Assembly (NCBI GenBank): GCA_963402885.1
Contig: OY727103.1
Coordinates: 10,008,085 to 10,072,084 of the forward strand
Reading direction: 5' to 3'
Length of the DNA stretch: 64,000 bases
Source of the DNA: Antedon bifida
Taxonomy: Eukaryota; Echinodermata; Crinoidea; Comatulida; Antedonidae
Shown: in pieces, positions 1-12,100 of the stretch
Position numbering within the stretch: the first letter of the stretch is position 1
How the letters are laid out: every line of letters starts with the position of its first letter
Translations under genes and position numbers: made by a program
Notes under the pieces: generated by a model
Database searches by the model: none
The model's input: the letters and a program-made list of their open reading frames with translations, nothing else
What the model was told of the DNA's origin: nothing

Positions 1-2059
1 ATAAGAGTTATCCATATGTTACATTTGTGTTATTTAAACACAACTCGACTCGGCAATATGCCTTAGGTTAAAAATCAAATTGAGATAGCCAAGGTCTAGA
101 TTACTGTTTCAAGGCAAGTTCTTTTTCATTATTAAGCCCTCTGGGCTTCTTCAGCATACTGGTTTCATGCTGCAATGAATACAACATTGGTACCTTTATT
201 TTTATGTTTTTTGAAAAGGTTAACCACTAATCCAACAAGAGCTATGAATGAATGAAGCAATATCTTTATACAGTATTTTGTCATTTTTTTAATTAAATCT
301 TTAATTGGTAGCCTACAGTCACTGTATTAGAAATATTGTAAGCTATCATTGTGTATTTACATCAAAATGTAACCTAAACCTATATTACCTATGGATCTAT
401 ATTAACAGCTATAACAAATACCATACTAATGCATCACTTTGATGCATTTCATACAACACTCATCTGCTTTTTCTAAATAGAATAAGAGTCACAAATGTGT
501 TGATCTTGTTGCTCACCTTGCGTACTTCAGTGACATGTCCGGGTACTGTTTAATTACACTTTTGATATTCAGTAGATAAAAGACACCAAAACATTTGATC
601 TTGTATGTTACTCAATGATTAACACTAAAGCCTTTAAAAGCTTTGAACATTATCAAATGAAATTTAATAGCGAGAGTAATCTTCCGAAATTGTTTTTATG
701 TGCCAGAAGTTAATGGAATATAATTTATTGTACATTATGATGTCAGCAGATATAAAAAAGGAGATTTTTATAAGACTGAAAAGTAATTAATTCTCTTAAA
801 ATAGATTATGATAATATTAATAATTAGTACTTGTTATTGTCATACACAATTCATTAGAAGTTGTTTAAGATGTACGACATCACCAACCTGATGAAGTTTG
901 ATGTAGAGGCCATGGTAGATAATATACAGGATGTTATGTTCACTTAATAGACTGTTTGGTTAAAAATACCAGTTTGACCAAATTTCTGGTTCTTCTCTTT
1001 GATTTTGTTAATTAATTATTTTGGCAAATTTAGCCGCCATTTCAGCATAGTTAACAATTAGCTCTGCCCCAAGAATTCATCTGATTTGTCAAATTTTGAA
1101 ATTAGCTTTTTGTGAAAGGAAACACTAAATTCACGTTGCTGCATTTCCAGATTTCTACCGGACTTTATTCTTTCATAGCAGACTAAAAGTCTAAAAGTAG
1201 CATAACTTTGTTAATTGTCTTTAGGTTTGATTCTACCACTTCATTATTTTTTATAGCAATCATATGATATTAGTTGATACCAGATACAGATATATACATG
1301 TGCAATAGATTTGTCTTTTTGCTTAAGCAATTCCTAACTATTTTAATACAAGATTGATAAATGCCAATCCAGCAACCTTTGCCATCTCAAAGTCCTGGAA
1401 TTATTGATTCTAATGGTATACAACCATTTTCCAATCAAATTTATATTATGTTGAGAGCGTACCTGTTGTGTTCTCTGTGTGGACCAGTAGTATGTTCCAT
1501 TCACATTTATTTATTTATTCAACTTTATTTCAAGGTTTACAGGGTTGAAATAAAATTATACTTAGACATAAGCCTTAGGCAGCAGTGGTAGAGTGTCTGA
1601 TGCTTATTTTCGTTGACTTGTTTTCATTCTTTATAGATTTACTCATGTTTATTCTTTAGTTCACTGACTTAAGAGTTTCTCTCTTTCTATTGCAAATTCA
1701 TATACAAATATAAACATAAAAAATGGAATTACATTACAATCGGATCTTGATTTGATATTACATAAAAGTTTTATGTTACAGAATGATAGTTTTCTTGTAA
1801 GTCTAGTTTGTGTATTTGTAATGTAAGATGACTGATGGTAAATTTGATTTTGTGCGTGATATTAAGTTGCATTTACACGTACATTTTATGGGACTTCAGA
1901 ATTAAATTTGCTTTTAAATTTAATTCAGGATATAAATGAAATGAAACAGTTTTAGTACATAGACATTCATTTTGAAATAAATCATTTTCTTTATGTGAAC
2001 AATGTAATTTGAGTTAAATATTTAATAAATATATATAATTACCTTGGTTTACTTTATTA
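1..2059. other. Non-coding, AT-rich left edge
   Basis: No exon that I can support lies here. It is expected to be intron or 5' flank of the MFSD4-like gene, whose N-terminal exons were sought in this stretch and not found. A short open stretch around 869-945 reads plausibly but has no splice context and no family match. Confidence 0.5.
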
Positions 2060-2610
2060 AAATCTGTACATGTTATTTTGTCCAAAAAGACGCAAGCTTA
2101 AGGGTGATCCTGAAGTATTTTTATGTACTAATCAATCTAAATTTGTTACCACAGTACCTTGGTCACATAATGATCTAAAAGATGATGCTTACATAATGCA
2201 GCACTATCGATCTCAGAGTATAAGAACTAATTTAATTGCTAGAAAGTTTAGTAAATGTTCTGATACTTAGGTTAAATGCATGTTGTTTAGATCATACTGT
2301 TTAAATAGGTATTGTGAATCAATGATCTAATTACAATGAGGGTACTTTGAGGAAGCTTCAAGTTTGTTACAATAACGCATTACATATGATATGCTTTATT
2401 TACCACAACACAATAGTGCATCAGTTATGTTTGTTATCTTTCAAAGACACCATCATAAAATCTATTTATGGTTTCTCACTAAGAATTAAACACTCCAATA
2501 ATGTTATAGTTATGTGCATTATCATATGGCTCAGCAATGAATGCAAACTGGCATTTTCTACTCTGAGAGTTTTAATATATTTGCCAGCCTGAGGTCAATG
2601 GGTGATTGTT
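2060..2610 (+). mobile_element. LINE relic: C-terminal end of a CR1/L2-like reverse-transcriptase ORF
   Basis: Two adjacent frames (2070-2270 and 2347-2592) carry pieces typical of the thumb and C-terminal part of non-LTR pol proteins. Examples are CPKRRKLKGDPEVFL, ARKFSKCSDT followed by VKCMLFRSYC, LQVCYNNA, and FKDTIIKSIYGFSLRIKHSN. The frame is lost between the two blocks by stops and a shift, so the copy is dead and truncated at its 5' end. It sits in the same orientation as the MFSD4-like gene. The family call rests on remembered protein patterns from invertebrate LINEs; the exact clade is uncertain. Confidence 0.7.
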
Positions 2611-2722
2611 ATAGTTGTGTATATAAAGAGTTTTTTAAATTTTTTAAAAATATTATAATTTTATATGTACAACGAAATAAATGAAAATGAATTGGTATGA
2701 TTTAGTACTTTATTGATTGAAT

Positions 2723-2895
2723 TGAAATATATATTTATACTGGGTAACCTCTTCAGTCAAAGACTGGTCTCCCAGAGGGCCCAGTTGGGATCAGTGGCTG
2801 TGATGTACTAGTACACCGGGGTATAACCCCCTACTCGTCTCGAAAGATGTACTAGGTTCTTTAAAGTACACACGAGCTACATGTGTACTTTAGTA
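2723..2895 (-). mobile_element. tRNA-SINE body, 5'-truncated copy
   Basis: On the minus strand this matches the body of the complete SINE at 59580-59895. Shared segments include the stretch around TCTTTCGAGACGAGTAGGGG, the GGGCCCTCTGGGAGACCAGT stretch, and the TATAAATATATATTTCAAT tail. It lacks the tRNA-like head, as expected from incomplete reverse transcription. Confidence 0.75.
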
Positions 2896-3174
2896 CATAG
2901 CATAACACAATTGAATATTTAATAGTTGTAAAATATTTAATTGTTCTGTGAATTTTTTTTTTTACATTATCAACATCATCAATCATCAACATTCCTCAAT
3001 TATTTTTTGACATAAAACTATGTTCATTGTCGTCATTATGACTCTCCTTGTTGGTCTTTTCTTCCTATCTTCTATTGTTTTCCTGATCCATTTGTTTTTA
3101 TGCTTTTTACTTAGATATAGATGCAAACTATAAACGCTTAATTTTATTAATTTAAACATTATTATATTTTCCAG

Positions 3175-6100
3175 CTTCCAATTGTTTTCCTTGTGCTCGC
3201 TTTGTTGATCCGCCGAAGTGTCTGTTGTGAAGCCCCAGCTGCTCAATTTAAAAAACATGACAAAGCCAAATATGAAGACTTAGATGATGGTAAAACTTTT
3301 GTACTTTAACAAATTACTTTTATAAAGCTTCTTATTTATCATATTGTAAAATTAAAATTTTACCAATTCATAAAATAAATAGAATTCTATAAAGTTGAAC
3401 ATAGATGTTCACAGTAACTATGTAAACAATAGACACTCTCGATCACTTTAAATACTGTATGATACTTCGCTTGGAAAACGCATCATTTGTTTCTCATTTT
3501 TATAAGTTTCACTTTGTGATTTAATTTTATATAGTAGTTATAGCTCAACAAATTAATAAAAGTAATATGTAACATAACATTGGTTTTTCAATTTGTGTCA
3601 TAGTATATATTACTACTGTGTGTTACTAATGTCCTATACATAATATTATCTTAAGCATATGATCTATCTTTACTCACAGCTGAACGTGATCTGTGTGTGT
3701 GTTACCATGATATATTTACCTCAGCAATTTGCTTTTAATGAGTAAAAGCTTTTGATGATCTCTAATGGCATCATTAATCTACATTACAATAGTCAATATA
3801 TCAATGCTCTACTACAGTTTCCTATATTATTATGTATGTCAAGTTTCCTACTAACATACTCAACTTAGTGTCTCCTGCCCATATCCCTCTCAAGATACAT
3901 GCATTTTATTGAGAATTACCCCCAAAAAAAACTTCAAATCACTGGTTAAATGGTGTAAAATGGTGGTTAGAAATACCCTATCACTGACATTTTTATCTTG
4001 GATGCAAAATAATGAGCAGCTTTTTTTGTTAGTGGTCAAATATTCAGCTGAAATTGCTGAAGTTTTGTTTTTATATCAACCTTATGACTTTGTGTGTACA
4101 TTAAATTTATCTAAGTAAAATATATATTAGCTTAACTGAACTTAATTATTGCATGAGGTAATACTGGGCAATCAAATACAACCATTAACACAGCAAATAT
4201 TTGTTAATAAATTTAACTTCTATTTCTGATAATTAAAGCTGTTCTGTTTCACCATATTGGTCAATTCAATACTAGTTGAATTTATTAATTATTTTCTTTA
4301 ATCTTATTTAAGTCAGTTTGATCATGCCATTGTCCCATGTACCCAAGTCATTAGAGAACATTTTTGAAAATGACATAGATAAACTGCATAGTTAATAAAG
4401 AAAAACATAAAATTTGAATGAAATAACTCTTCTTCTAGACTGTTGCTTTGTGAATTCTTAAACAATTACCTCTTTCAAATAGTGTTTTGCTATTGTATAG
4501 GAGTGGGCCATACCCATTGACAAGTGCAACAGCAATTGATAACATGTTGCTACTTTTTTACATAAGCCTTAAAATATTGCATGTTTTAGTTCAGTCGATT
4601 TCTATAGTTCTATATACTTTGTTTAAAACTGTAGGCTCTTGCTGCTGTTTAGTCTTGCTAAATGTTGTACAATATTATTCTACTTAAGATCTTCTGAATA
4701 ATAGGATATTTGTTGGCTCCAACTAACAATTATTTCTCCAATTTATTTTCAATATTTGTTCTTTTTACTATACATTGTAAATATACTGGGCTGGATTATT
4801 TTAGCTTATAAATGTATATTTTTACCATATCCAAATGTTGCATAATAGAACATATTGTATCTACCATCTACAGCACACCATCTAATCACATCTTTCTTCC
4901 ACAATAGAGCTTTGTTTTGAAGTTTGTTACACATACAATCCCACCCCAAATTTGTATCCAAAATTTCTTTGGACAAGAATCAACAAAATGAATACAAATA
5001 GAACACATATCACATATATTTTAAATACAAATCTCAATTTGTAGTACAGTATATAATAGGCCTATGTAATACTGCACACTTTGTAAATATACACAGCCCA
5101 TCAAATAAATATAGTCACTCCTAACTAGTCGATTTAAGAATATAGATTTCTCTAATAACATGTGAACTATTCAAATGCACGTATCTTATCACCTCCTTAA
5201 TGCACTAATGGGAATTTAATAGTACTATAAAATAAAAATATAGTGTATTCTTCTGCTTAAAGTACCTACAATTTTGTACACATAGAAACACATAGACACA
5301 CATATTTCCTGCATAATTTAGGAGTGTCTAAGTAAAATTTCCAGTACAAATTATGTTGAGCCAACTCCCAACCCATAACCCCTCAGTGGCAGTTTTCAAA
5401 TGTAGTTTCCCAGTACAGCTTCGGGTCATGCTGATAGGCCTACAACCCGACCCCAAACTCCCACCCCTTCCCATAGGTAAGTAAAATACTTACAATTCTG
5501 GTCAATTTGATAGCCTATACTGCCCCTAATTTTTTTAATGTAGTTTAAAACCGTTCCAGTACAATTGTTAACGAACAAACATCAAAAGTGGGAAAAGTGT
5601 TTTGTTTGTGACAGTGGCTGATGAGTGACAAGATGGCAGATAATGAACCATCTCAGTACAATTGCGGCCATGTTTATATCCCATATGTATAGATGCGTGT
5701 AATAACAAAACAAACAAATCTACAAACTCTCTCACTTATAATGTAGATATATACTTAGACACTCTTAAATTTGGTCATTTTTTCTCACAGAAAATTATGC
5801 ACATTTTCAATCTCCAGAATATGCCTTCTTTACATACCTTTTCAGATAGAGTTTATGGTTCTGTATCATGCACAGTGTACATATTTTTGTTTTATTTAAT
5901 CTCACTGCACTAAAAAATGTATATTTATGCAAAGGAAGAATGAAAACAATTTCAAAATTCCTAACAATTGTTATTATATTATTTTCTTTCTTTATAGTCA
6001 CAAACAAGAGTGAAATGAAAGAAGAAAATCTTGCAAGTGAAACAGATTCTATATGCTGTGGTTCCCCAAGATCTAGAACATTTGCAATAACCTTCCTCGC

Positions 6101-9100
6101 ATCCCTTATGCTCTTTCTGTTTGATGGTCTGCAGGTGAGTGTATTCAAAAGCTTTCTATACTTGAGTTCCAATCATGAGACTTTTTATGTTTTTTTGGTA
6201 AAAAATTAAATTAAATTTGAATTACTTTGTATCAAGTATACCTCCTTGATATGTGGTAGTAATACGACATAAGGCTGGAGTATGGTTGGCATATTGTACA
6301 CCTTTGTGTAGCATTGTTAACGTCACTACTACGTACTTGTGTACACCAGCTACATAATCAATCTTAACGACACAGAGAAACTCAGGTTGTGCTTGAGTAA
6401 AAATACATTTACCAATGTTTTTAATGTCACTATTGTATAGTAAATTTGATTTGCTGATTTGCTGAAAAAAACTACTCTCTGCTCTCCGATCAAGGTGTGA
6501 ATTGTTTTGGGTGAAAGAAAGTAGTGATTTTTGGGGAAAAATGAACTTGGGAATTTGAAATCAAGTTCTGGCAATAATTAAGATGACCATATTAAAAAAA
6601 ATGCCCATATTAAAAGAGAGACAATGAACGCTATACATGTGAACATGTTGGCATTTTAATCTGTGACTATGACTATGTAAGCATGTTATTCTCACTCTGT
6701 AAATGTGAACATACCCCAAAAATAATTGTCATTGTATGGCAAGCCATCTAACACTAAAACAGTATAATTGTAGAAATGCATTCATGGTCCTGCAAGTTGA
6801 CACATAATCAGAAATAATATTCATCTTTAAGACAACTATTCAATGAAGCATGACGTTAGTGCTATGTCCCTAAGCTAACCCATGGGAACTTTATGCACAG
6901 TTCTAATTAAAATTGTCATCATTTTTGCAAATGTTGTTTTTGATTTGCATGATAACATTATTTTGTGAAGCACAGAGGATTGGAATAAAATAAAAATAGC
7001 TTTTAAGTTTTAAGATTCAATATTATTTTTTATTTTTTTGGATAAGTGAAAAATCTCATTACATAATCTCATGGGATCATGCGTAATTTCTATGCTGTAC
7101 TTGTGTGATACAATATTGCAGAAACCTTTCTGTACATTTTTACAGGGGAAAAAGTTTTTATTACAAATACTCTCTCTTAACGATTCACCCAAGAGAGTTA
7201 GTAGATTGGTGGACCATAACAATATTTGACAGAATCGCAAATATATTAATGCTACTAAATTGTTCGCATATTTTATGTATCTCCTCCAAAACCACTGAAC
7301 GGTACGTGCTCACATTTGGCACACTGATATTTATTGATGAGCTGCACATGATAGGCTATGTCACTTTCCTGAATTTTAAGGATAAACACTAAAAAAAGGC
7401 TAAAAATAGCAGTAATTTGATAATGTTACGTCACTGTATAAACTACGCAATCTCCTCTGTTGTTTACCGCCATGGCAGGATCTACAAATACCATGCGGGG
7501 CCACCAAAAAAACAGTCTGTAGTCAATCGTATCGAATGATCGCATCGTTGAAGTTTAATTAATTACACCTATTTTTTTAACCGAATAATTTTCGTAAATC
7601 AGTGAGTAAAACGTGTGGCCACTGATATCCAATGCTTATTACGTTCGAGTTCGAATCCGCGACATGTGTAATTATTAAGTATTACCGCTTAAAGCTCAAA
7701 ATCGAATCTAGACCACAATGTAATAACAACAATTTTAAAAAATATACGAAATCTCACACAAAAAAAATTGCAAAATATAAAAAACCATGAAATAATCATC
7801 TTCATCACTTCTAATAATCTGACTCCCTAAATTGGTTCCTTGGCTTGGCGATGAATACAAAATGGCAGTCAATGATAGCATTGGATGGGTTGCTTCTCAT
7901 ATCCACAAACAAAACATCCAAAGCAAAACCAAGCATAAAATAGGAACATACAGCAGTAATTAGTGCTATTTTAGTAATGTCAATTTACTTATATGAATTT
8001 AAAAGAATCAAATCATTCTTTTTTTTCCCATAAATTTTATTTTAAAAAAAGACATTGCTTTTACAATCTAGAATAACCACAATTAGATATAGTGCAACAA
8101 AAATAGGTTCATTTTCCTTATGTACACAGGAGCCTTTTCAATTTGTCATTAGTATCAAATTACCTAAATCCCCTAGAAATGATTTACAGTGTTTATAACT
8201 AGAACATAGGCATCTGAAGAGCAATCAATGTCAATAAGAATTGCATAAAAACAATCTATCTAACGATTACAGTATTAATTATTCATTGTGTATAGTAATG
8301 CCCGTATTATTAAAAGTTTGTTTTTTTAAATATTAATTTTGATGAAAAGTCAGTATTTCTAAATCAGTAGTGTTGAATATTATATACAGTAGGCTGGTTC
8401 ATTTTTCTATTTAATTAACTTGAGTCAAAAGGTAGAACATTATGGTGTTAGCCTAAAGTAAAAGACTAAATTCAGATGCAAAAAATAAACAAAAACAACT
8501 ATATTACTAGATTTGAACTCTTCACTTTGACGAGTTAGTTATTCGCACGACAAACGCCACATGCACATCATACGTTAGAATATTACGCACAGAAAAAAGA
8601 TTATGCTATTATGACCTGATGAAAATAAATGTTATTGTGCTCTCTAATTTGTGTCTAAACAGTATACACTATATACTGTACTACATACAGTTTAGCATGG
8701 GTAAAATTATGGGACCCATGTTTTATTCAAATTTAAAACATGGTGACGTCATCAAAATAAAACATGAAGATAGCAATTTCGGAACGAAATTATCTGAGCA
8801 ACAACATATTGACGTGTTGAAGAAATCTGGACACGTAGAATATAGATGCAAGCTTATTTAAATGTGATGAACTAGGACGCAAAAGATGAAACGACTTTTA
8901 ATATTCAACTGGCCATATGATTACGTCACAACATCCGATACACAAAATGTTTACATGAATTCATATCTGCAATATTCTGCAACAACTTCCAGAAAACATT
9001 TTAATAATGAGTATCACTCTTTATTCTGAGGAGCTATAACACACTGAAATTTAGTGTAAAAATGAAAATAAGTGACCCATGTTATTCATACATTCGAACA

Positions 9101-12100
9101 TGATGACATCATCAAAATTAAAATGTTTGTAACTCCTACAAAAGATAATTGATTGAGCAAACAAATATTAATATCTGGGAGAAATTAAGTTGATGCGCTC
9201 TATTAAATGTGATGAGCTATGACAAAAGAGGCAAAAATCCTATATTCGGGTGGCCATATGATGACGTCATAACATCTGAGAGGTAACGCCTCATGTACAA
9301 GGCCGGCAGTTGAAATAAGATTACTTCAAAAAACATGCCCCAGTTAGGGTAGGCTTGCAATTGCATTTGGAAGATGGTGCTGGGCTGGGGCTATATCATA
9401 GCTTAGGCAGCGAACAGCGCTATAAATATTGGACTTGCGGTTTAGGAGGAGATAGAGGAACACATTTTTGGTTAGTGCTATTAAAATTTAGATAGATTAA
9501 AAAAGTAATATTAAGCATTGATTCGTTGATATTGATATTGCAATTAAGATTTCAAGTATTACAATTTATTTGAATTATTACAATAAAATGATAACAATAT
9601 TCTCAACAGGAAAAGGCGTTGTCAATGTCTTCTTGATTACAAACTCCATTTGTTGACAAAGCTGTTACAATTTTGATTACTCAAAGTGTGTTGAAATTCA
9701 TTAGGTCATCTTCTACAAGATAACAGTTAATTTAGTATAATAAGTGTGCATATTTTATGATATGAGTGTTCATTTTATGTTGTTATGACAACACCACATT
9801 GATGCATGTTTTCTATTTTCCTATTTAGTGGAATTAGCTTTTCTTACTGTTTGGTAACAATACAGTTGGTTTAATTGTTATTGTATCAGCTGTATTTGGT
9901 TGTTAATGACCTGTTGCAAACTGACCATAGATACATTGTCTTTTAGTAAAAGGAGCAAGATCACACTAAATGATACAAAGGATCGAAAATCCAATAATTA
10001 AACGAGACTTACCTGGAAGTTGAAGTTTGATGGGGATTCTATGTAGTCATCTTACACGAAAGGGATCACATGAGATGGTAGCGCACATGCGCAGCTTCAG
10101 ACTTTAAAGATTTACTGATCACGTCGCATAATGTATAAAAAAGGGCGGATGAGGGTGGGCATGTGATCCCTTTCGTGTAAGATGACTACATAGAATCCCC
10201 ATCAAACTTCAACTTCCAGGTAAGTCTCGTTTAATTATTGGATTCTATTACGTCATCTATACACTCCAGGGATCCCATGAGATTTTAAAGCAACGACGTG
10301 ATAAGTAAACACGAAAACTGTTTTGAAACAACTATGTAACTTTAATTAATAAGTTGACCTACAACTTCAAAACATTAACGGAAAAAACATCATGGTCTTC
10401 ATTAATGGTCTTATCGTAAAACCTAGCAAATGTACTTTCCGAAGACCACCCGGCTGTTGCTAGAATTGTATCCATTGGAACACCATTCTGCTTAGCTTTG
10501 GACGAAGCGGCTGCCCTGACACTATGTGGTTTAAAAACGGTAACATCAATGCCTGCCTTTTCCATGACAACCCGAATCCATCGGCTTATCGTGGACTTTG
10601 AAACAGCTTTAAACGGTTTAATAAAACTAATGAACAATTGGGAAGTATTACCACGAATACTCTCCGTCCGGGATATGTATTCTTCTAATGTATTGTAAAT
10701 ACATAACTTTTCATCAACTGTGTAACGGCTTAATACTACTTGTGGGTTAGAATAACCTGGGCGGCTTTGCTTTAGTAACCTCGAGGTAACAAATACAAAG
10801 CAATCGTCCTCTTTTCTCATCTCACTGAGATTGAGAAGATGGAGGGACTGGCAACGAGCTGCCAAGACTAATGACAAAAGCATGACACATTTCATAGTTA
10901 GGTCCTTTAAACTCAGTTCTCTAATAGGAGTACATAAACGTAAATATTGTAAGACTGGACGTACGTCCCACATACGTGAATACCTTGGGACTGTAGGTCG
11001 TAAGTTAAATACACCCTTACAAAATCTAACCACGAGAGGGTGTGAACCGATAGAATGTTGATGAGTCGACGAGCATAGTGCTGAAAGCGCTGATCTAGCT
11101 GTGTTAAGACAACTGTAGCTTAGTCCAGAGTTAAAAAGTTCGGATAAATAGTCCAGAACCTTGTTTATACGTGGTGAAACTGGATCCGTTTGTGATCGAC
11201 TACAAAACTGGAACCATCTGTTAATATAGACTGCGTACTGGTTTCTGGTGCTTGGACGCCATGATGCCATGATAATATCGGCTGCCTGTCTTGAAACTTG
11301 TCTTTCGAGGAATTCCCGGACACCAGGCATGCAATTAATTTCAACTTCTTGCGAAGTGGATGTAGCTGATTCAATGAAGGCATTATCAGGGTTCCATCTG
11401 TCATTGGTAACATTAAGGGATGAGCAATTAACATCCGTAGCATCTGGCTGAACCATGGTTGTGTTGGCCACACTGGAGCTATCATTATGCCTGTCGCCTT
11501 GTCTAATGCTATCTTCTGTAGACATCTTCCTATCAAACTGAAAGGAGGAAAGGCATAAAAATAGTAAGGTTGCCAATCTAATGTAAACGCATCTACATAC
11601 GTAGCTTGTGGATCAGGTCGCCAAGAAGCAAATTGAGACAATTGGGTGTTCAGACGTGAGGCAAACAGATCAATTGTCGGGCAACCAAATATGTTTACAA
11701 TACGTGAAAATATGTCTTTATCTAAATGCCATTCTGTACGATCATTGAATACCCGAGATTCATGATCTGCCTCAACATTCAGAGCCCCCGGCAAATGGGT
11801 AGCTGTAAGCCATATTTCTCTACTTATGCACCAAATCCAAATGCTACGAGCGACATTGTTGCATTCAACCGATCCGACACCACCCATATTATTAATGTAT
11901 GCTACAGCAGTGGTGTTGTCCGAAAGTATCTTCATATGTTTCCCTATTATTGTCTTTTCAAATGATTTTAAGGAATAGAATATTGCGAGCAATTCCAAAA
12001 CATTGATATGATGGGCCGCCTCACATGATGACCATCTACCCCCACTTTTATTTCCCTCACAGTCAACACCCCAACCTTGTGTTGATGCATCACATGACAT

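Noticed and set aside
869-945. Coding-looking stretch (MYDITNLMKFDVEAMV)
   Set aside because: No splice context, no family match and no conserved neighbours; too short to support.
1361-1591. Possible upstream MFSD4-like exon
   Set aside because: No transmembrane or family motif and no matching splice sites; the N-terminal exons are more likely outside the window.
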